From contig NZ_BMBA01000003.1 in the NCBI RefSeq assembly GCF_017312485.1, forward strand, positions 130,921 through 194,920: a DNA stretch of 64,000 nt. Direction: 5' to 3'. The notes under the pieces were generated by a model. The model had not been told where the DNA came from, searched no databases, and saw only the letters and a list, made by a program, of their open reading frames with translations. The position numbers were made by a program, and so were the translations under genes. Below, in pieces: positions 16,042 to 24,945 of the stretch (the stretch's first letter is position 1; each line of letters opens with the position of its first letter). Source of the stretch: Clostridium zeae. GTDB lineage: Bacteria; Bacillota; Clostridia; Clostridiales; Clostridiaceae.

Positions 16042-17229
16042 TTAATTATTTATAGACTTCGACATTCCACCTGTTTGCCTAATTTGCGATGACACATTGA
16101 CTTCAATACTTATCTTTGGAAATATTTCATTCCATTTATCTCTTATAACTTTCCACTCATTAGGTTTTTCTCTGTAAAGTATTCCCCCAAAATCGAATAT
16201 ATCTGCATGAAGAACTCTCTGTGCTACATCTATAGCAGAGTTTATTTCTTCCTCTATAGCAAAGTTTACATTTTTTGAAAGTGCAGTTATTATACGAGGA
16301 TCCCTGTTAAAATCCATATTTTCAGTTGTAGCCTCGTATATTTCATCTATAATGGTCTGATTTTTTATATCGACCTTAATTTTTGCTGTTTTATCAATAA
16401 TTGATGGGGTATATTTGCTAGCACTTCTTAATATATGAAATCCGATTTTGCTTCCATTAGCATTCCTTGCAACTATACCCCCAGCTTTCACCTTTCCTTT
16501 TATCCACTGCATCCCTCTTGTTTCTTTAGCATCCATATACCCAATAAGCTTATCTTTTTTGAATACCGCACTTCCTGACAGTATTAGAGTATTTTTCTCA
16601 TCATCTTCACTTTTTCCAATGCCTATAACTCCACATGTCGAAATGCCACTTTCTCCTCTCATATTATTTATAAAGTCCCTATTAGTAGCCTTCGAAGTAT
16701 AGCATAAATTTTCCTGTCTTCTAATCAATGCATCAATCTCAAACGCCGAAATAGGAATTTCATCGCTTTTAAATTTAATTAAATCTGAAGCTTCTCCCTT
16801 AGTTACTAGTATCGGGTCTGTAGACCTCATATCAGCAAATCGCAAAGATAAATCGATTACTGGCTCTATACCTTCTCTGGCAAACTTTTCTCCTACTATG
16901 ATACATTTCTCATTAGAGAACTTAATTAGTTTACTTGCTTTTTTTGACAACTTATATAGTGCATCGGAAATTGTATCCCCAGAGCCAACATAAACCTCAG
17001 TCTTAGAAGTTTCATTAGCCCCCTCACTTTTTTTACCAGATTTAAGAATTTGCACGCTTGCTACAACCTCGTTGTTTTCATTTAAATCTACACCTAAAGC
17101 TACTACCAATCCTATGTCTTCAATTTCATTTTTATCTGAACATCCTGTTAAGCAAAAAACTGATACAAAGACAGACAACATTAACAATATTATATTAAAC
17201 CCTTTAAAATGTTTTTTTATTTTATTCAT
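16042..17229 (-). CDS. gerAC: Ger(x)C germination lipoprotein GerAC type
   Basis: 395 residues. The N-terminus has a signal peptide with lipobox VFCLTGCSDK, so the mature protein begins at a lipid-modified Cys near residue 30. IEDIGLVVALGVDLNENNEV is the usual start of the N-terminal Ger(x)C domain, and the C-terminal domain follows. The subunit anchors to the outer face of the inner spore membrane and is needed for receptor function. It lies 12 nt after gerAA and 16 nt before gerAB. Confidence 0.92.
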   Translation of the reverse strand: MNKIKKHFKGFNIILLMLSVFVSVFCLTGCSDKNEIEDIGLVVALGVDLNENNEVVASVQILKSGKKSEGANETSKTEVYVGSGDTISDALYKLSKKASKLIKFSNEKCIIVGEKFAREGIEPVIDLSLRFADMRSTDPILVTKGEASDLIKFKSDEIPISAFEIDALIRRQENLCYTSKATNRDFINNMRGESGISTCGVIGIGKSEDDEKNTLILSGSAVFKKDKLIGYMDAKETRGMQWIKGKVKAGGIVARNANGSKIGFHILRSASKYTPSIIDKTAKIKVDIKNQTIIDEIYEATTENMDFNRDPRIITALSKNVNFAIEEEINSAIDVAQRVLHADIFDFGGILYREKPNEWKVIRDKWNEIFPKISIEVNVSSQIRQTGGMSKSINN

Positions 17230-17241
17230 AATAATTCCTTC

Positions 17242-18822
17242 TTACTTTGAACCTTTATGAACTGAACCTCTCTTAAGATTCATTTTTATATTTAATAATT
17301 TTTGATTCACGTTTAACTTATATATTGGCGCTCTAAATATTACGTCTTCTTCTAATTTCATATTAAAAGGACAAATAGGATACATATAAGGAACCCCAAA
17401 AGACCTTATTGAAACCAATCTCATACTGACTAGCAAAAACCCACAAGTTAATCCAGCCAATCCCAAACTTCCACTTAATACCATAAATATAAATCTTATA
17501 TACACAATAGGAAGCTCTAGTTCTATAGATGAAATTGTAAATTTAGTAATTGCAGTTAAGGATACTATTCCCACCATTGGAGTACCTACAAGTCCTGCTT
17601 TTACCGCTGCATCACCTAATACCAAACCTCCTACTATACTGATTGAAGTTCCCATAGCTTTGGGCATTCTAACACCTGCTTCTCTTATTATTTCAAAGGT
17701 TGAAAGCATAAAAATACACTCCCAGAATACTGGAAAAGGCACACCTTCTCTAGCATTTATAATACTAATTGCAAGCTTAGTAGGTATAAGCTCTTGATGA
17801 AAGTTTGTCAATGCCACATAGATTGACGGAAGTGTTAAAGTAATTATTAAAGCACTAAACCTTACTATCCTATTTAGCAAAGCAGAAGTATACTTTAAAT
17901 AATGATCTTCACCTGAATGTAAAAACTCTATAAATATAGCCGGTACAGATAGTGCTACAGGCGAGCCATCCACAATTAACACAACTTTCCCTTCCAAAAT
18001 TTTAGAGGCTGCTATATCTGGTTTTTCAGTACGAAATACTATTGGTACTATGCTAAGTGGCGAATCTGATATATACTCTTCAACATAATTTGAGTCTAAC
18101 ACTGATTCAATATCTATATCTTTTACTCTTCTTCTTACTTCATTTACTATTTTTTCATTAGCCATATCGGAGAGATAGATTATTGCTACATTTGTATTTG
18201 TCTTTTTTCCTATTACAAATTTTTCGGTTTTTAAATTTGAGTTTTTTATCTTTTTCCTTAATAAACTAACATTTTGTGTAAGTGACTCAGTGAACCCTTC
18301 CCTTGGGCCTCTTAACACTACTTCCGAAGAAGGTTCATTTACATCTCTGCCAGGTGGACTACTTATATTTATTTCAAAGGATTTATCTATTCCATCAATA
18401 AAAACAACTGGATTTCCAGAAATAATTGCTTCAAATGACTTTTCCATATCATTCTTAATCTCTGTATCCTTTAGTCCTAAATTAAATTTTATCGCTTCTT
18501 CCGTAAAAGACTCATTTTTTACACCACACTCAGAAGTAAGCTTTGATATGAGCAAATCTTCTATAATATTTTTTTCTGATAACCCATCTAAGTATACAAT
18601 TAGGACCTTTTTCTGAGGGTTAAAAGCAGTTATTTCTCTTAACACAACATCGAAGCAATTTGAAAAATATATCTCAACATTCTTTCTATTCTCTTCGATA
18701 CTTTTAGATATAACAGTTAAAATCTTATTTTCTTTTTTACTCTCAGTGCTTTCTTCATTTATGGTATTGCAGTTATTATTTTCATCACTAAAAGAAAATA
18801 CTTTTCTTATAAAGTCATTCAT
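17242..18822 (-). CDS. gerAA: spore germination protein GerAA type
   Basis: 526 residues from ATG 18822; AGAGGT lies 7 nt upstream, while the longer frame to 18849 has no site. A soluble N-terminal region (about 1-280, the part that forms ion channels by oligomerising in Bacillus GerAA) is followed by membrane segments. Family marks include FIDGIDKSFEI, GPREGFTESLTQNVSLLRKK and VVLIVDGSPVALSVP. It is the first gene of the operon. It is expected to be forespore-specific (sigma G), but no convincing sigma G promoter was found by eye. Confidence 0.92.
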   Translation of the reverse strand: MNDFIRKVFSFSDENNNCNTINEESTESKKENKILTVISKSIEENRKNVEIYFSNCFDVVLREITAFNPQKKVLIVYLDGLSEKNIIEDLLISKLTSECGVKNESFTEEAIKFNLGLKDTEIKNDMEKSFEAIISGNPVVFIDGIDKSFEINISSPPGRDVNEPSSEVVLRGPREGFTESLTQNVSLLRKKIKNSNLKTEKFVIGKKTNTNVAIIYLSDMANEKIVNEVRRRVKDIDIESVLDSNYVEEYISDSPLSIVPIVFRTEKPDIAASKILEGKVVLIVDGSPVALSVPAIFIEFLHSGEDHYLKYTSALLNRIVRFSALIITLTLPSIYVALTNFHQELIPTKLAISIINAREGVPFPVFWECIFMLSTFEIIREAGVRMPKAMGTSISIVGGLVLGDAAVKAGLVGTPMVGIVSLTAITKFTISSIELELPIVYIRFIFMVLSGSLGLAGLTCGFLLVSMRLVSIRSFGVPYMYPICPFNMKLEEDVIFRAPIYKLNVNQKLLNIKMNLKRGSVHKGSK

Positions 18823-18990
18823 AATATTTACCTCTAATTTAAAATACATGCTTTACTTTATTGTTTCATAAAAAAAATAAAGTATGTACGCTTTTCTCCA
18901 TATATTAAATATGACAAAGATTTATATAACTTTATAAATATAAAATTTATCCACAGCTATGGAAATATAATCCACTATAATGTAAATAAA

Positions 18991-19034
18991 AATAGAACCT
19001 TGTGACTAATTTAAATTAATCTCAAAGTTCTATT
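18991..19034 (-). terminator. intrinsic terminator of the arg cluster
   Basis: AATAGAACCTTG pairs with CAAAGTTCTATT with one mismatch. On the minus strand it is followed by TTTTTATTT, just past the argF stop codon. Confidence 0.8.
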
Positions 19035-19041
19035 ATATAAT

Positions 19042-19974
19042 CTATTTGTTACTCATCAATTTAACCATAACAGCTTTTTGAGCATGAAGTCTATTTTCAG
19101 CCTCTTCAAATATCTCTTTCTCATGAAGCTCTAATATATCTTCTGTTATCTCCTCACCCCTATGAGCCGGAAGACAGTGAAGAACCATAGCATCTTTTTT
19201 AGCTATTCCCATAAGATCACTATTCACCTGATAGCCCTTAAATGCTTCTTTTCTTTTGTTAGTTTCTTCTTCTTGCCCCATACTAGTCCAAACATCTGTA
19301 ATTACTACATCAGCATCTTTAACTACATCCAATGGGTTACTTGCGAAAGTTACAGTTCCTTTTGAGATCTCTTCTATTTCTTTTACACCTTTTATTACGT
19401 GCTCAGGTGGTTCATAGCCATTTGGGGTTGCAATTCCTATACTCATCCCTACTTTTAAACATCCAACCATTAAAGAGTTTGCCATGTTATTTCCGTCTCC
19501 TATAAAAGCAACCTTAAGACCTTCAAGTTTCCTTTTAAACTCTTTTATTGTAAGTAAATCCGCTAAGACTTGACATGGATGCTCTTCATCTGTAAGTCCA
19601 TTAATAACTGGAACTCTTGAATACTCTGCAAGATCCTCAACATCTTTTTGGGAGAAAGTTCTTATCATTATTCCATCTACATATCTTGATAAAACTCTAG
19701 CCGTATCCTTGATTGGTTCTCCTCTTCCAAGTTGTATGTCATTAGAACTTAGGAATAAGGCTGACCCACCTAATTGATACATACCTACCTCAAAGGATAC
19801 ACGAGTTCTTGTAGAGGATTTTTCAAATATCATTCCTAAAGTCTTTCCTTTTAACAGATGATCATGAGGTATACCATGCTTTGTTTCGTACTTAAGCTGT
19901 TCCCCAAGTTCCAGTATTTCCATTATTTCTTCTTTTGTATAATCATTTAGCTTTAGTAAATGCTTATTTTCCAT
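19042..19974 (-). CDS. argF: ornithine carbamoyltransferase
   Basis: 310 residues from ATG 19974, chosen because GGGGGGA precedes it; an upstream TTG overlaps that site. It makes citrulline from ornithine and carbamoyl phosphate. The carbamoyl phosphate motif SSTRTRVSFE, the HPCQVLAD motif and the ornithine loop HCLPAHRGEE are intact. It is the last gene of the minus-strand arg cluster. Because the cluster is biosynthetic (argG-H-C-J-B-D-F), an anabolic role is favoured over the arginine deiminase pathway. Confidence 0.95.
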   Translation of the reverse strand: MENKHLLKLNDYTKEEIMEILELGEQLKYETKHGIPHDHLLKGKTLGMIFEKSSTRTRVSFEVGMYQLGGSALFLSSNDIQLGRGEPIKDTARVLSRYVDGIMIRTFSQKDVEDLAEYSRVPVINGLTDEEHPCQVLADLLTIKEFKRKLEGLKVAFIGDGNNMANSLMVGCLKVGMSIGIATPNGYEPPEHVIKGVKEIEEISKGTVTFASNPLDVVKDADVVITDVWTSMGQEEETNKRKEAFKGYQVNSDLMGIAKKDAMVLHCLPAHRGEEITEDILELHEKEIFEEAENRLHAQKAVMVKLMSNK

Positions 19975-20089
19975 AACTCTTCCCCCCAAGATATTTTATT
20001 TATATATCAATAATTTAATCATTCTTTGCAAAGCTCATTAAAGTATCGGATGTATGACACCTAAATTTCTAAGTAATCTTAATTTTGTA

Positions 20090-21256
20090 CTAAAAACATT
20101 CTTTAAGAACTTCTAATCCAGCTTTTATTTCTTCTTCAGTTATTGTTAATGGCGGAAGAAGTCTTAGAACCTTTGCTCCTGCAGTAAGAGTCAATATTCC
20201 TTTAGCTAAAGCCTTTTCTTGAACATCTTTGCTCTCGCCTTCAAGTTCAATACCTAACATAAGACCTTTTCCTCTAACCTCTTTTACTGATGGAATATTA
20301 AAGCCTTCTATTATATTCTTTATAAGTTCACCCTTTTTAGTAACTTCATCTATAAAGCCGTCACTAGTTACAACATCTAGAACTACGCTTGCGCCTTTAA
20401 GTGCTACTGGATTACCACCAAAGGTTGATCCATGATCTCCCTTCTTAAATACACTAGCAGTTTTTTCACCAGCTAAGATTGCTCCGATAGGAAGTCCGCC
20501 GCCTAATCCCTTAGCTAGGGTTACTATGTCTGGTTCAACATTAAAATGCTCAAATCCAAAGAACTTCCCTGTTCTTCCTACACCACACTGAACCTCATCA
20601 AATATCACTAATACATCTTTTTCCTTACATAATGCAACAGCTTCTTTTACAAAGGTTTCATCCAAAGGATATACTCCGCCTTCACCTTGTATAGCTTCCA
20701 TCATTACAGCACATACAGTTCCATCAAGTTGTTCTTTTAGGGCTTCTATATTATTTTTTTCTATATATACGAAACCTTCAGGAAATGGGAAGAAATAATT
20801 ATGAAATTTCTCTTGTCCTGTTGCCTTTAATGCAGCAAGAGTTCTTCCATGAAAAGATTGCTTTAGAGAAATTATCTTTCCTCTTCCTTCTCCATATTTA
20901 TCAAAACTATATTTTCTTGCAAGCTTTATAGCACCTTCATTCGCTTCTGCTCCAGAGTTAGCAAAGAAAACTTTCTTTAACTTACTTGCGTTTATTAACT
21001 TTTCTCCAGCTTCAATAGCTACTGGGTTGAAAAATATATTTGAAGTATGCAAAAGTAAATCAATTTGATCCTTTAAACCCTTTATTAATTGTTCATTCCC
21101 ATAACCTAGAGAAGATACCCCTATACCACTAGTAAAATCTAGATACTTTTTTCCATTAGAATCTATTAGATAATTACCTTCACCTTTAACAAGCGCTATA
21201 GGTAATTGTCCATAAGTATCCATGAAAAACTCATTCCATTTCTCTTTAAAATCCAT
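20090..21256 (-). CDS. argD: acetylornithine aminotransferase
   Basis: 388 residues, PLP class III aminotransferase. It converts N-acetylglutamate semialdehyde to N-acetylornithine with glutamate. FANSGAEANEGAIKLAR (PLP phosphate region), VIFDEVQCGVGRTGKFF (PLP ring Asp) and TLAKGLGGGLPIGAI (Schiff-base Lys) are present, with GSTFGGNPVAL near residue 275. It is separated from argB by a copy of the dispersed palindrome (21391-21494), and 115 nt lie before argF. Confidence 0.94.
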   Translation of the reverse strand: MDFKEKWNEFFMDTYGQLPIALVKGEGNYLIDSNGKKYLDFTSGIGVSSLGYGNEQLIKGLKDQIDLLLHTSNIFFNPVAIEAGEKLINASKLKKVFFANSGAEANEGAIKLARKYSFDKYGEGRGKIISLKQSFHGRTLAALKATGQEKFHNYFFPFPEGFVYIEKNNIEALKEQLDGTVCAVMMEAIQGEGGVYPLDETFVKEAVALCKEKDVLVIFDEVQCGVGRTGKFFGFEHFNVEPDIVTLAKGLGGGLPIGAILAGEKTASVFKKGDHGSTFGGNPVALKGASVVLDVVTSDGFIDEVTKKGELIKNIIEGFNIPSVKEVRGKGLMLGIELEGESKDVQEKALAKGILTLTAGAKVLRLLPPLTITEEEIKAGLEVLKECF

Positions 21257-21390
21257 TTTTATTACACCTCCTATTTACTTTAAGACTCTATTAACCAAAA
21301 TTACTTTAATCCAATAAGTCTTAGAAAACTTAAACCTACTATATTATTAATTAGTAATATTCACCGTTGTTAAATATCAGTGATCTGTTA

Positions 21391-21494
21391 TATAGATGTA
21401 CCACTTCATAATAAAATATATTATTTTTAAATTCTCTCACTAGAAGCCGTGAGAGTTTTAAAAATAGATTTCTGTTTAAAGTGTTACATCTATA
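21391..21494. repeat. dispersed ~100-nt palindromic repeat, copy B
   Basis: TATAGATGTACCACTTC at the left pairs with AAGTGTTACATCTATA at the right (one mismatch region). The arms TATTTTTAAA and TTTAAAAATA pair, and the apex is TCTCAC...GTGAGA around TAGAAGCC. It fills the gap between the argB stop and argD and is almost identical in the apex to copy A. Confidence 0.88.
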
Positions 21495-22361
21495 TTAGTG
21501 AATCATGGTACCTATACCTTCATCTGAGAATAACTCTATAAGAACAGAATGTGGCATTCTTCCATCTAGTATATGGACTCTCTTAACTCCATTTCTAATA
21601 CTCTCAACGCAACTGTTTATCTTAGGTATCATTCCTCCGCTTATCACCTTTTCTTCCATAAGCTCTGGAATTTCCCCTACTCTTATATCTGAAATAAGCG
21701 TTTCTTCTGAACTTGGATCTCTTAAAAGTCCAGGTACATCAGTAAGAAGTATAAGTTTTTCTGCTTTTAGAGCTGAAGCCACTTTAGCTGCAGCTATATC
21801 ACCATTTATGTTATAGGCTTTTCCATCTTCACCTATACCAACAGTTGCTATTACAGATATATATCCTTGTTTTAAACTGTTGTCTATCACATCTGTATTT
21901 ACCTTTTTTACTTCTCCTACGAAACCTAAATCCTCTTCGCTTTTTACCTTTTCAGTTATAAGCATATTTCCGTCTATACCGCATAATCCAATAGCTTTTC
22001 CACCTAAAGAATTTATAAGGAATACAAGCTCCTTGTTTACTTTACCTGCCAGCACCATTTGTACTATGTCCATTGTCTCTTCATCAGTGTATCTTAAACC
22101 ATTTATAAACTTTGGCTTTTTCCCCATTTTTTCTAGGAATATATTTATCTCTGGACCACCGCCATGTACTAAAACAACATTTATTCCAACACAACTCATA
22201 AGTATCAAGTCATTTATAACTGCTTCTTTAAGAGTTTTGTTCTTCATTGCACTTCCGCCATATTTTATTACTATAGTCTTGCCATAATATTCTTTTATAT
22301 ATGGAAGAGCTTCGATAAGCGTATTGGCCTTCTTAAAATCTATACTACTCAAAGTTGTCAC
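21495..22361 (-). CDS. argB: acetylglutamate kinase
   Basis: 288 residues, amino acid kinase fold. It phosphorylates N-acetylglutamate, the step usually subject to arginine feedback. The ATP site lysine is in VIKYGGSAM, the substrate loop in VLVHGGGPEIN, and the nucleotide region in NINGDIAAAKVASALKAEKLILLTDV (shown as one stretch here only in part: NINGDIAAAKV). Whether it has the N-terminal helix linked to arginine inhibition is unclear: it begins with SSIDFKKANTLIEALPYIKEY, which fits that helix. Confidence 0.94.
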   Translation of the reverse strand: MTTLSSIDFKKANTLIEALPYIKEYYGKTIVIKYGGSAMKNKTLKEAVINDLILMSCVGINVVLVHGGGPEINIFLEKMGKKPKFINGLRYTDEETMDIVQMVLAGKVNKELVFLINSLGGKAIGLCGIDGNMLITEKVKSEEDLGFVGEVKKVNTDVIDNSLKQGYISVIATVGIGEDGKAYNINGDIAAAKVASALKAEKLILLTDVPGLLRDPSSEETLISDIRVGEIPELMEEKVISGGMIPKINSCVESIRNGVKRVHILDGRMPHSVLIELFSDEGIGTMIH

Positions 22362-22385
22362 CTCTTTATAATATTAAGTTCTAAC

Positions 22386-22461
22386 TATGCTTAGTATTTA
22401 TTATTGAAATTAAGGTATCCAATAAAGTGTCCCCCTTAATTTCAACAAGATACTAAGCATA
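22386..22461. repeat. nested 76-nt perfect-arm palindrome between argJ and argB
   Basis: The outer arms TATGCTTAGTAT (22386-22397) and ATACTAAGCATA (22450-22461) are perfect 12-bp inverted repeats. The inner arms GAAATTAAGG (22406-22415) and CCTTAATTTC (22434-22443) are a perfect 10-bp pair around an 18-nt loop. Its sequence differs from the GATGTACCACTTC family. Confidence 0.85.
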
Positions 22462-22472
22462 TACTGTTATCT

Positions 22473-23690
22473 TTAAGTTCTATAATCTCCATTAATTCTT
22501 ACGTATTCATAACTTAGGTCACAACCCCAAGCGACAGCTTCTTCTTCGCCCATTTTTAAGTCAATTATTATAGATATTTCACTTTCTCCAAGTACTAATT
22601 TTGCTTTTTCTTCGCTGAAAGGTACTGGCATACCATTTTTGCAAACTTCTAAATATCCCTTTATACTGTCAAAAGAAACATCAACCTTTTCTACCTCTAA
22701 AGGTTCATCTGAATATCCAAGAGCGCATAGTATTCTTCCCCAGTTTGCATCTGCACCGAATACAGCAGTCTTAACTAAACTTGATTGAATTACTGATTTT
22801 GCTAAAGCTACAGCATGCTCTTCATTTAAAGCACCTTTAACATAGCATTCTATCATCTTAGTTGCACCTTCACCGTCTTTAGCAATAAGCTTAGCAAGTT
22901 CTGTGCATACAAAAGTCAATGCATTTAAAAATTTATAATAACTGTCATCTTTATCCGTTATCTTTTCATTTCCTGCCATACCATTTGCAAGCACCGCTAC
23001 CATATCGTTTGTACTTGTATCGCCATCAACACTTACTCTATTAAAGCTTTTGTTGGTAGCATGTAGAATAGCTTCTTTTAACAGCTTTCCATCTATGCTA
23101 ACATCAGTAGTTACAAACCCTAACATAGTAGCCATATTCGGATGAATCATTCCTGACCCCTTTGCCATAGCTCCTATGGTAACTTTTTTATCCCCAACTT
23201 TTATTGACACTGCTACTTCCTTCTTTATAGTATCAGTAGTCATTATAGCTTCCCTAGCATCTATATTTCCGTTCCTATTTATGCTGTTTACAAGCTCATC
23301 CATTCCATTTTCAATTGCTTCTATATTAAGTGGAACACCGATAACTCCAGTAGATGCAACAATAACATTTTCTTTGTCTATTCCAAGTCTTTCACCTGTT
23401 ACTTCAGCCATTCTATTAGCTTTTATTATTCCGTCTTCTCCTGTACAAGTATTTGCATTACCGCTATTTACTATAATCGCTTGAGCCTTATAATCTAGTA
23501 GATTTTTTTCAGTAACTAGTATAGGACTTCCTTTAACTTTATTTTGAGTATAAACTGCTGCTGCATCGCATATCTTTTCTGAATATATAAGTGCTAAATC
23601 CTTTTTTTCTTTTTTCTTCTTTAATCCGCAATGTATTCCTGAAGCAACAAAACCTTTCGGTGCTGTAACTCCACCCTTTAATATATCCAT
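22473..23690 (-). CDS. argJ: bifunctional ornithine acetyltransferase / N-acetylglutamate synthase
   Basis: 405 residues. ArgJ recycles the acetyl group from N-acetylornithine to glutamate and, when bifunctional, also uses acetyl-CoA. The autoproteolysis site is visible in HPNMATMLGFVTTD (cleavage before the Thr of ATMLG), which splits the protein into alpha and beta chains. GDTSTNDMVA and GEGATKMIEC are conserved family segments. Because argA is not in the cluster, a bifunctional enzyme is likely. It lies between argC and the palindrome before argB. Confidence 0.94.
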   Translation of the reverse strand: MDILKGGVTAPKGFVASGIHCGLKKKKEKKDLALIYSEKICDAAAVYTQNKVKGSPILVTEKNLLDYKAQAIIVNSGNANTCTGEDGIIKANRMAEVTGERLGIDKENVIVASTGVIGVPLNIEAIENGMDELVNSINRNGNIDAREAIMTTDTIKKEVAVSIKVGDKKVTIGAMAKGSGMIHPNMATMLGFVTTDVSIDGKLLKEAILHATNKSFNRVSVDGDTSTNDMVAVLANGMAGNEKITDKDDSYYKFLNALTFVCTELAKLIAKDGEGATKMIECYVKGALNEEHAVALAKSVIQSSLVKTAVFGADANWGRILCALGYSDEPLEVEKVDVSFDSIKGYLEVCKNGMPVPFSEEKAKLVLGESEISIIIDLKMGEEEAVAWGCDLSYEYVRINGDYRT

Positions 23691-23782
23691 TTCTATTCCT
23701 CCTCTTTAAAAAATAACTAACAAACTTTCATTGTAAAGTATACTTATCTACAAATTCATCTAGAATATATCTTCTTAAAAAG

Positions 23783-24826
23783 CTAAAAAGCTGGTGCCAA
23801 AAATTCAAGCCCTTTATTTTCTTCATAGCCCATCATTATATTCATATTTTGTATAGCCTGACCTGCAGCTCCCTTTAGCATATTGTCTATCACAGAGCAT
23901 AGAATAAGCTTATTTGCTCTCTCATCAAAATGAACTGATATTTGACAGTTATTTGATAAGGTCACTGACTTTATCGAAGCTGTCTGTCCTTTAGGTACTA
24001 TATTAACGAACTTCTCACTTTCATAAGTTTCCACTAAAGTGTCATAAGCTTTTTCATAGCTCACTTCTTCATTTAATTCACAGTATATAGTTGAAAGTAT
24101 TCCTCTATTTACTGGTATAAGATGTGGTGTAAATACAATCCTTATTTCTTCACCATAGGCTTTACCTAAGCTCTGCTCTATCTCAGGAATATGTCTATGA
24201 ACTCCTCCAACCTTGTAAGGAGATATGTTTTCATTACTTTCTGGATAATGAGAAGTTAATGAAAGGCCTCTTCCTGCTCCAGTTACTCCTGATTTGGAAT
24301 CAATTATTATTCCATCTTTTTTAATAAGCTTATGCTTTAGTAATGGAGTTAGAGCTAATGCTATGGATGTTGGAAAGCATCCTGGATTAGCTATTATAGG
24401 TGATTTTTTTATAAGTTCTCTATTTACTTCACAAAGTCCATAAACAGATTTTTCATGAAGACTTCCATATAAATATTTTTTTCCGTACCATTTTTCGTAT
24501 TCTTTCTCATCTTCAAGTCTGAAATCTGCACCTAAATCAATTACCTTCTTACCTTTTGCTACTGCAGTATTTGCTATTTCTTCACTTAACCCATGAGGAA
24601 GTGCCAAGAAAAGTAGATCACTCTTTTCTAAAACCTCATCAGTATTTTCACATTTTAAATTAGTATATCCTAATAGATTTGGATATACATCAGCTATATT
24701 CATACCCTCGAAAGAGGAAGAACTTATTGCTGTAACCTCAACCTCATTATGAGTAAGCAATAATCTTAAAAGCTCTATACCAACATAACCAGTGGCACCT
24801 ATTATTCCAACCCTTAACTTTTTCAC
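23783..24826 (-). CDS. argC: N-acetyl-gamma-glutamyl-phosphate reductase
   Basis: 347 residues. It reduces N-acetylglutamyl phosphate with NADPH. The nucleotide-binding start VGIIGATGYVGIELLRLL, the active-site cysteine in IANPGCFPTSIALAL and the SGVTGAGRGLS loop are intact. A copy of the dispersed palindrome (24846-24945) separates it from argH; argJ follows after 92 nt. Confidence 0.95.
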   Translation of the reverse strand: MKKLRVGIIGATGYVGIELLRLLLTHNEVEVTAISSSSFEGMNIADVYPNLLGYTNLKCENTDEVLEKSDLLFLALPHGLSEEIANTAVAKGKKVIDLGADFRLEDEKEYEKWYGKKYLYGSLHEKSVYGLCEVNRELIKKSPIIANPGCFPTSIALALTPLLKHKLIKKDGIIIDSKSGVTGAGRGLSLTSHYPESNENISPYKVGGVHRHIPEIEQSLGKAYGEEIRIVFTPHLIPVNRGILSTIYCELNEEVSYEKAYDTLVETYESEKFVNIVPKGQTASIKSVTLSNNCQISVHFDERANKLILCSVIDNMLKGAAGQAIQNMNIMMGYEENKGLEFLAPAF

Positions 24827-24845
24827 CTAACATCCCCCTTTATCT

Positions 24846-24945
24846 ATAGATGTAGCACTTCATATAAGTTTGTATTTTTAGAAACTCCTCTTCCTAAAAC
24901 TAAGAGGAGTTTAAAAAATAAATTTCCCATTGAAATGCAGCATCA
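24846..24945. repeat. dispersed ~100-nt palindromic repeat, copy C
   Basis: TAGATGTAGCACTTC at the left pairs with GAAATGCAGCATCA at the right. The apex is CTCCTC...GAGGAG, with arms GTATTTTTAGAAA and TTTAAAAAATA. Compensating changes (G in both arms where copy B has C/G) suggest the hairpin rather than the sequence is conserved. It abuts the argH stop. Confidence 0.8.

Noticed and set aside
21505-22287. Plus-strand open frames opposite argB, argJ, gerAC and other genes
   Set aside because: They are Ser/Pro/Ile-rich antisense shadows of well-supported genes, without ribosome sites or family features.
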